Below are positions 62,893 through 64,000 of a stretch of DNA of 64,000 bases, piece after piece (within the stretch, counting starts at the first letter, position 1; every line of letters starts with the position of its first letter). Origin of the DNA: Veillonella sp. T11011-6. Lineage in GTDB: Bacteria > Bacillota > Negativicutes > Veillonellales > Veillonellaceae. A program made the translations under genes and the position numbers. The stretch covers positions 434,001 through 498,000 of the forward strand of contig NZ_PPCW01000004.1 in NCBI RefSeq assembly GCF_002959755.1, given 5' to 3'. The notes below the pieces were generated by a model that was not told the DNA's origin, did no database searches, and saw only the letters and a program-made list of their open reading frames with translations.

Positions 62893-64000
62893 TTAGCCCT
62901 TGTATTTAGGGGATGTTGGGCATGTTTCAGGTGTTACGTCTTTGCGATCACCAAGCACCGCGCTACGGTCTGTGTAATGTGTATGCAATAATTCGTGTGC
63001 CTTGTGGCCCAATGGTTCGCCTAAGAAGTCTTTGTACAATGCTTGGATTTCTGGGTTTTCATAAGAAGCAACCCATTTGTAGTTCGCATCAGCTTCGTAA
63101 AGGCCGCCGATACGAGCTTCCTTAGTTTTCACAGCTTGAGGCAATTTAGTGCGCGGTTGACCACCGCCACCAATACAACCACCTGGGCACGCCATAACTT
63201 CGATGAAGTCATAGTGTTTGTCGCTGTCTTTCAACGCATTAAGGAAGTCACGTGTATTTTTACCGCCATGTACTACAGCAACGGACAATGTAACGTCATC
63301 ACCTAATTGAACAGTTGCCTCTTTAACGCCTTCCATACCACGAACGTCTTCGAGGTGAGTCAAAGCATATGGAGGTGGCTCTTTGTCAGTGATGAGCTTG
63401 TACGCTGTACGCATAGCCGCTTCCATAACACCACCAGTGTTACCGAAGATGATGGATGCACCAGTTTCCATACCGATTAAGTCATCGAATTGGGACTCTT
63501 CAATGGCATTGAAGTCGAGGTTTTCCTCTTGGATCCAACGGATGAACTCACGAGTTGTAATGGAAATGTCTGTATCCATGCCAAGGGATTCGTCATCATA
63601 GAAACGAGCCGCTGCATTTTCTTCTTCTCGTTTTGTTTCTGCTTTTTTAGCAGTACAAGGGTTTACAGATACAGATACGATGTTGCTAGGATTAATGCCT
63701 TTTTTCTCAGCAAAGTATGTTTTAATCATAGCCGCTTCCATAGCGATACAAGAACGTGTGGAAGACAAGTTAGGAATCAATTCAGGGAAGTAGATTTCCG
63801 CAAAGCGTACCCACGCTGGGCAGCAGCTTGTGAACTGAGGAATTTGACCGCCAGTTTTAAGACGTTCTACAAGCTCAGATGCTTCTTCCATAATCGTTAA
63901 GTCTGCACCAAAGTTAGTGTCTACTACATAGTCCGCACCTAATGCACGCAAAGCACCAACCATTTTTCCTTCAAGGAATGTACCTGGTTCGTAGCCGAAG
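62893..64000 (-). CDS. [FeFe] hydrogenase catalytic subunit, 3' part
   Basis: The window ends inside this gene; the frame is open to position 64000 and reads ...EPGTFLEGKMVGALRALGAD, so the first Met visible is internal. H-cluster motifs: L1 TSCCPAW, L2 VNPCTAKKAE and L3 EVMACPGGCIGGGGQPRTK. The H2-evolving site is therefore complete, but L2 has Asn where most enzymes have Met (MPC). A C-terminal extension of about 90 residues follows L3. It would remove excess reductant as H2 during lactate fermentation. The N-terminal Fe-S domains lie outside. Confidence 0.92.
   Translation of the reverse strand, partial: FGYEPGTFLEGKMVGALRALGADYVVDTNFGADLTIMEEASELVERLKTGGQIPQFTSCCPAWVRFAEIYFPELIPNLSSTRSCIAMEAAMIKTYFAEKKGINPSNIVSVSVNPCTAKKAETKREEENAAARFYDDESLGMDTDISITTREFIRWIQEENLDFNAIEESQFDDLIGMETGASIIFGNTGGVMEAAMRTAYKLITDKEPPPYALTHLEDVRGMEGVKEATVQLGDDVTLSVAVVHGGKNTRDFLNALKDSDKHYDFIEVMACPGGCIGGGGQPRTKLPQAVKTKEARIGGLYEADANYKWVASYENPEIQALYKDFLGEPLGHKAHELLHTHYTDRSAVLGDRKDVTPETCPTSPKYKG

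Overview
The window looks like a chromosome segment of a Veillonella species (Negativicutes, close to V. parvula). It is AT-rich and has Firmicute-style ribosome binding sites (GGAGG). It also carries diderm functions: an ExbB-ExbD-TonB operon and a YadA-type trimeric autotransporter. Its metabolism is that of a lactate-to-propionate fermenter: a two-subunit methylmalonyl-CoA mutase with MeaB, a large FAD/Fe-S D-lactate dehydrogenase, an [FeFe] hydrogenase, an iron alcohol dehydrogenase, and no sugar catabolism. The genus call is inference from gene content; no rRNA or tRNA is present.

Layout. 1-5.2 kb: purA and purB with a fosmidomycin-resistance-type MFS pump and an orphan HigA antitoxin beside a HigB relic. 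5.3-8.7 kb: TonB energy-transducing operon, a small membrane protein and a DUF3829 lipoprotein. 8.9-15 kb: mutA-mutB-meaB operon led by a cobalamin riboswitch with an intrinsic terminator. 15-19 kb: RarD-like transporter, second DUF3829 lipoprotein, HicAB, and a TPR lipoprotein with a small membrane protein. 19-30 kb: D-lactate dehydrogenase, TauE-type permease, ClC exchanger, alcohol dehydrogenase, a relic that resembles an AbiF/Abi_2 locus with its upstream RNA, NagZ, a BFD ferredoxin, an M50 protease and a carboxymuconolactone decarboxylase-like protein. 30-39 kb: cysteine-free OhrR-like regulator, nitroreductase, GlpT/UhpC-type transporter, a P1B-ATPase reduced to its membrane core, ArsC-like protein, HigBA with twin operators, DUF554 protein and 3-methyladenine glycosylase.

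39-57 kb is the accessory region. It holds five paralogous secreted proteins of unknown function, two near-identical flavin reductases, members of a small membrane-protein family, and three copies of an undescribed type I toxin-antitoxin cassette (two intact, one truncated). In each intact cassette a 33-aa holin-like peptide has its ribosome binding site buried in a leader hairpin, and a convergent antisense RNA with a consensus promoter overlaps its 3' end. The toxin promoter and leader are shared with the flavin reductase genes. A sodium:solute symporter, a YadA adhesin with an unusual C-terminal coiled coil and a run of small envelope proteins follow.

57-64 kb: a protein with weak ComK resemblance, a sigma-70-like factor, an AAA ATPase lacking its usual C-terminal nuclease domain, a GH3 lipoprotein that has lost its catalytic motifs, and the 3' part of an [FeFe] hydrogenase.

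At the scale of the whole window, the octamer GTGAAAGC occurs about 27 times on the two strands, where one or two are expected by chance. This makes it a candidate DNA-uptake or Chi-like word. Starts were chosen by ribosome binding site, so many differ from the longest open frame.
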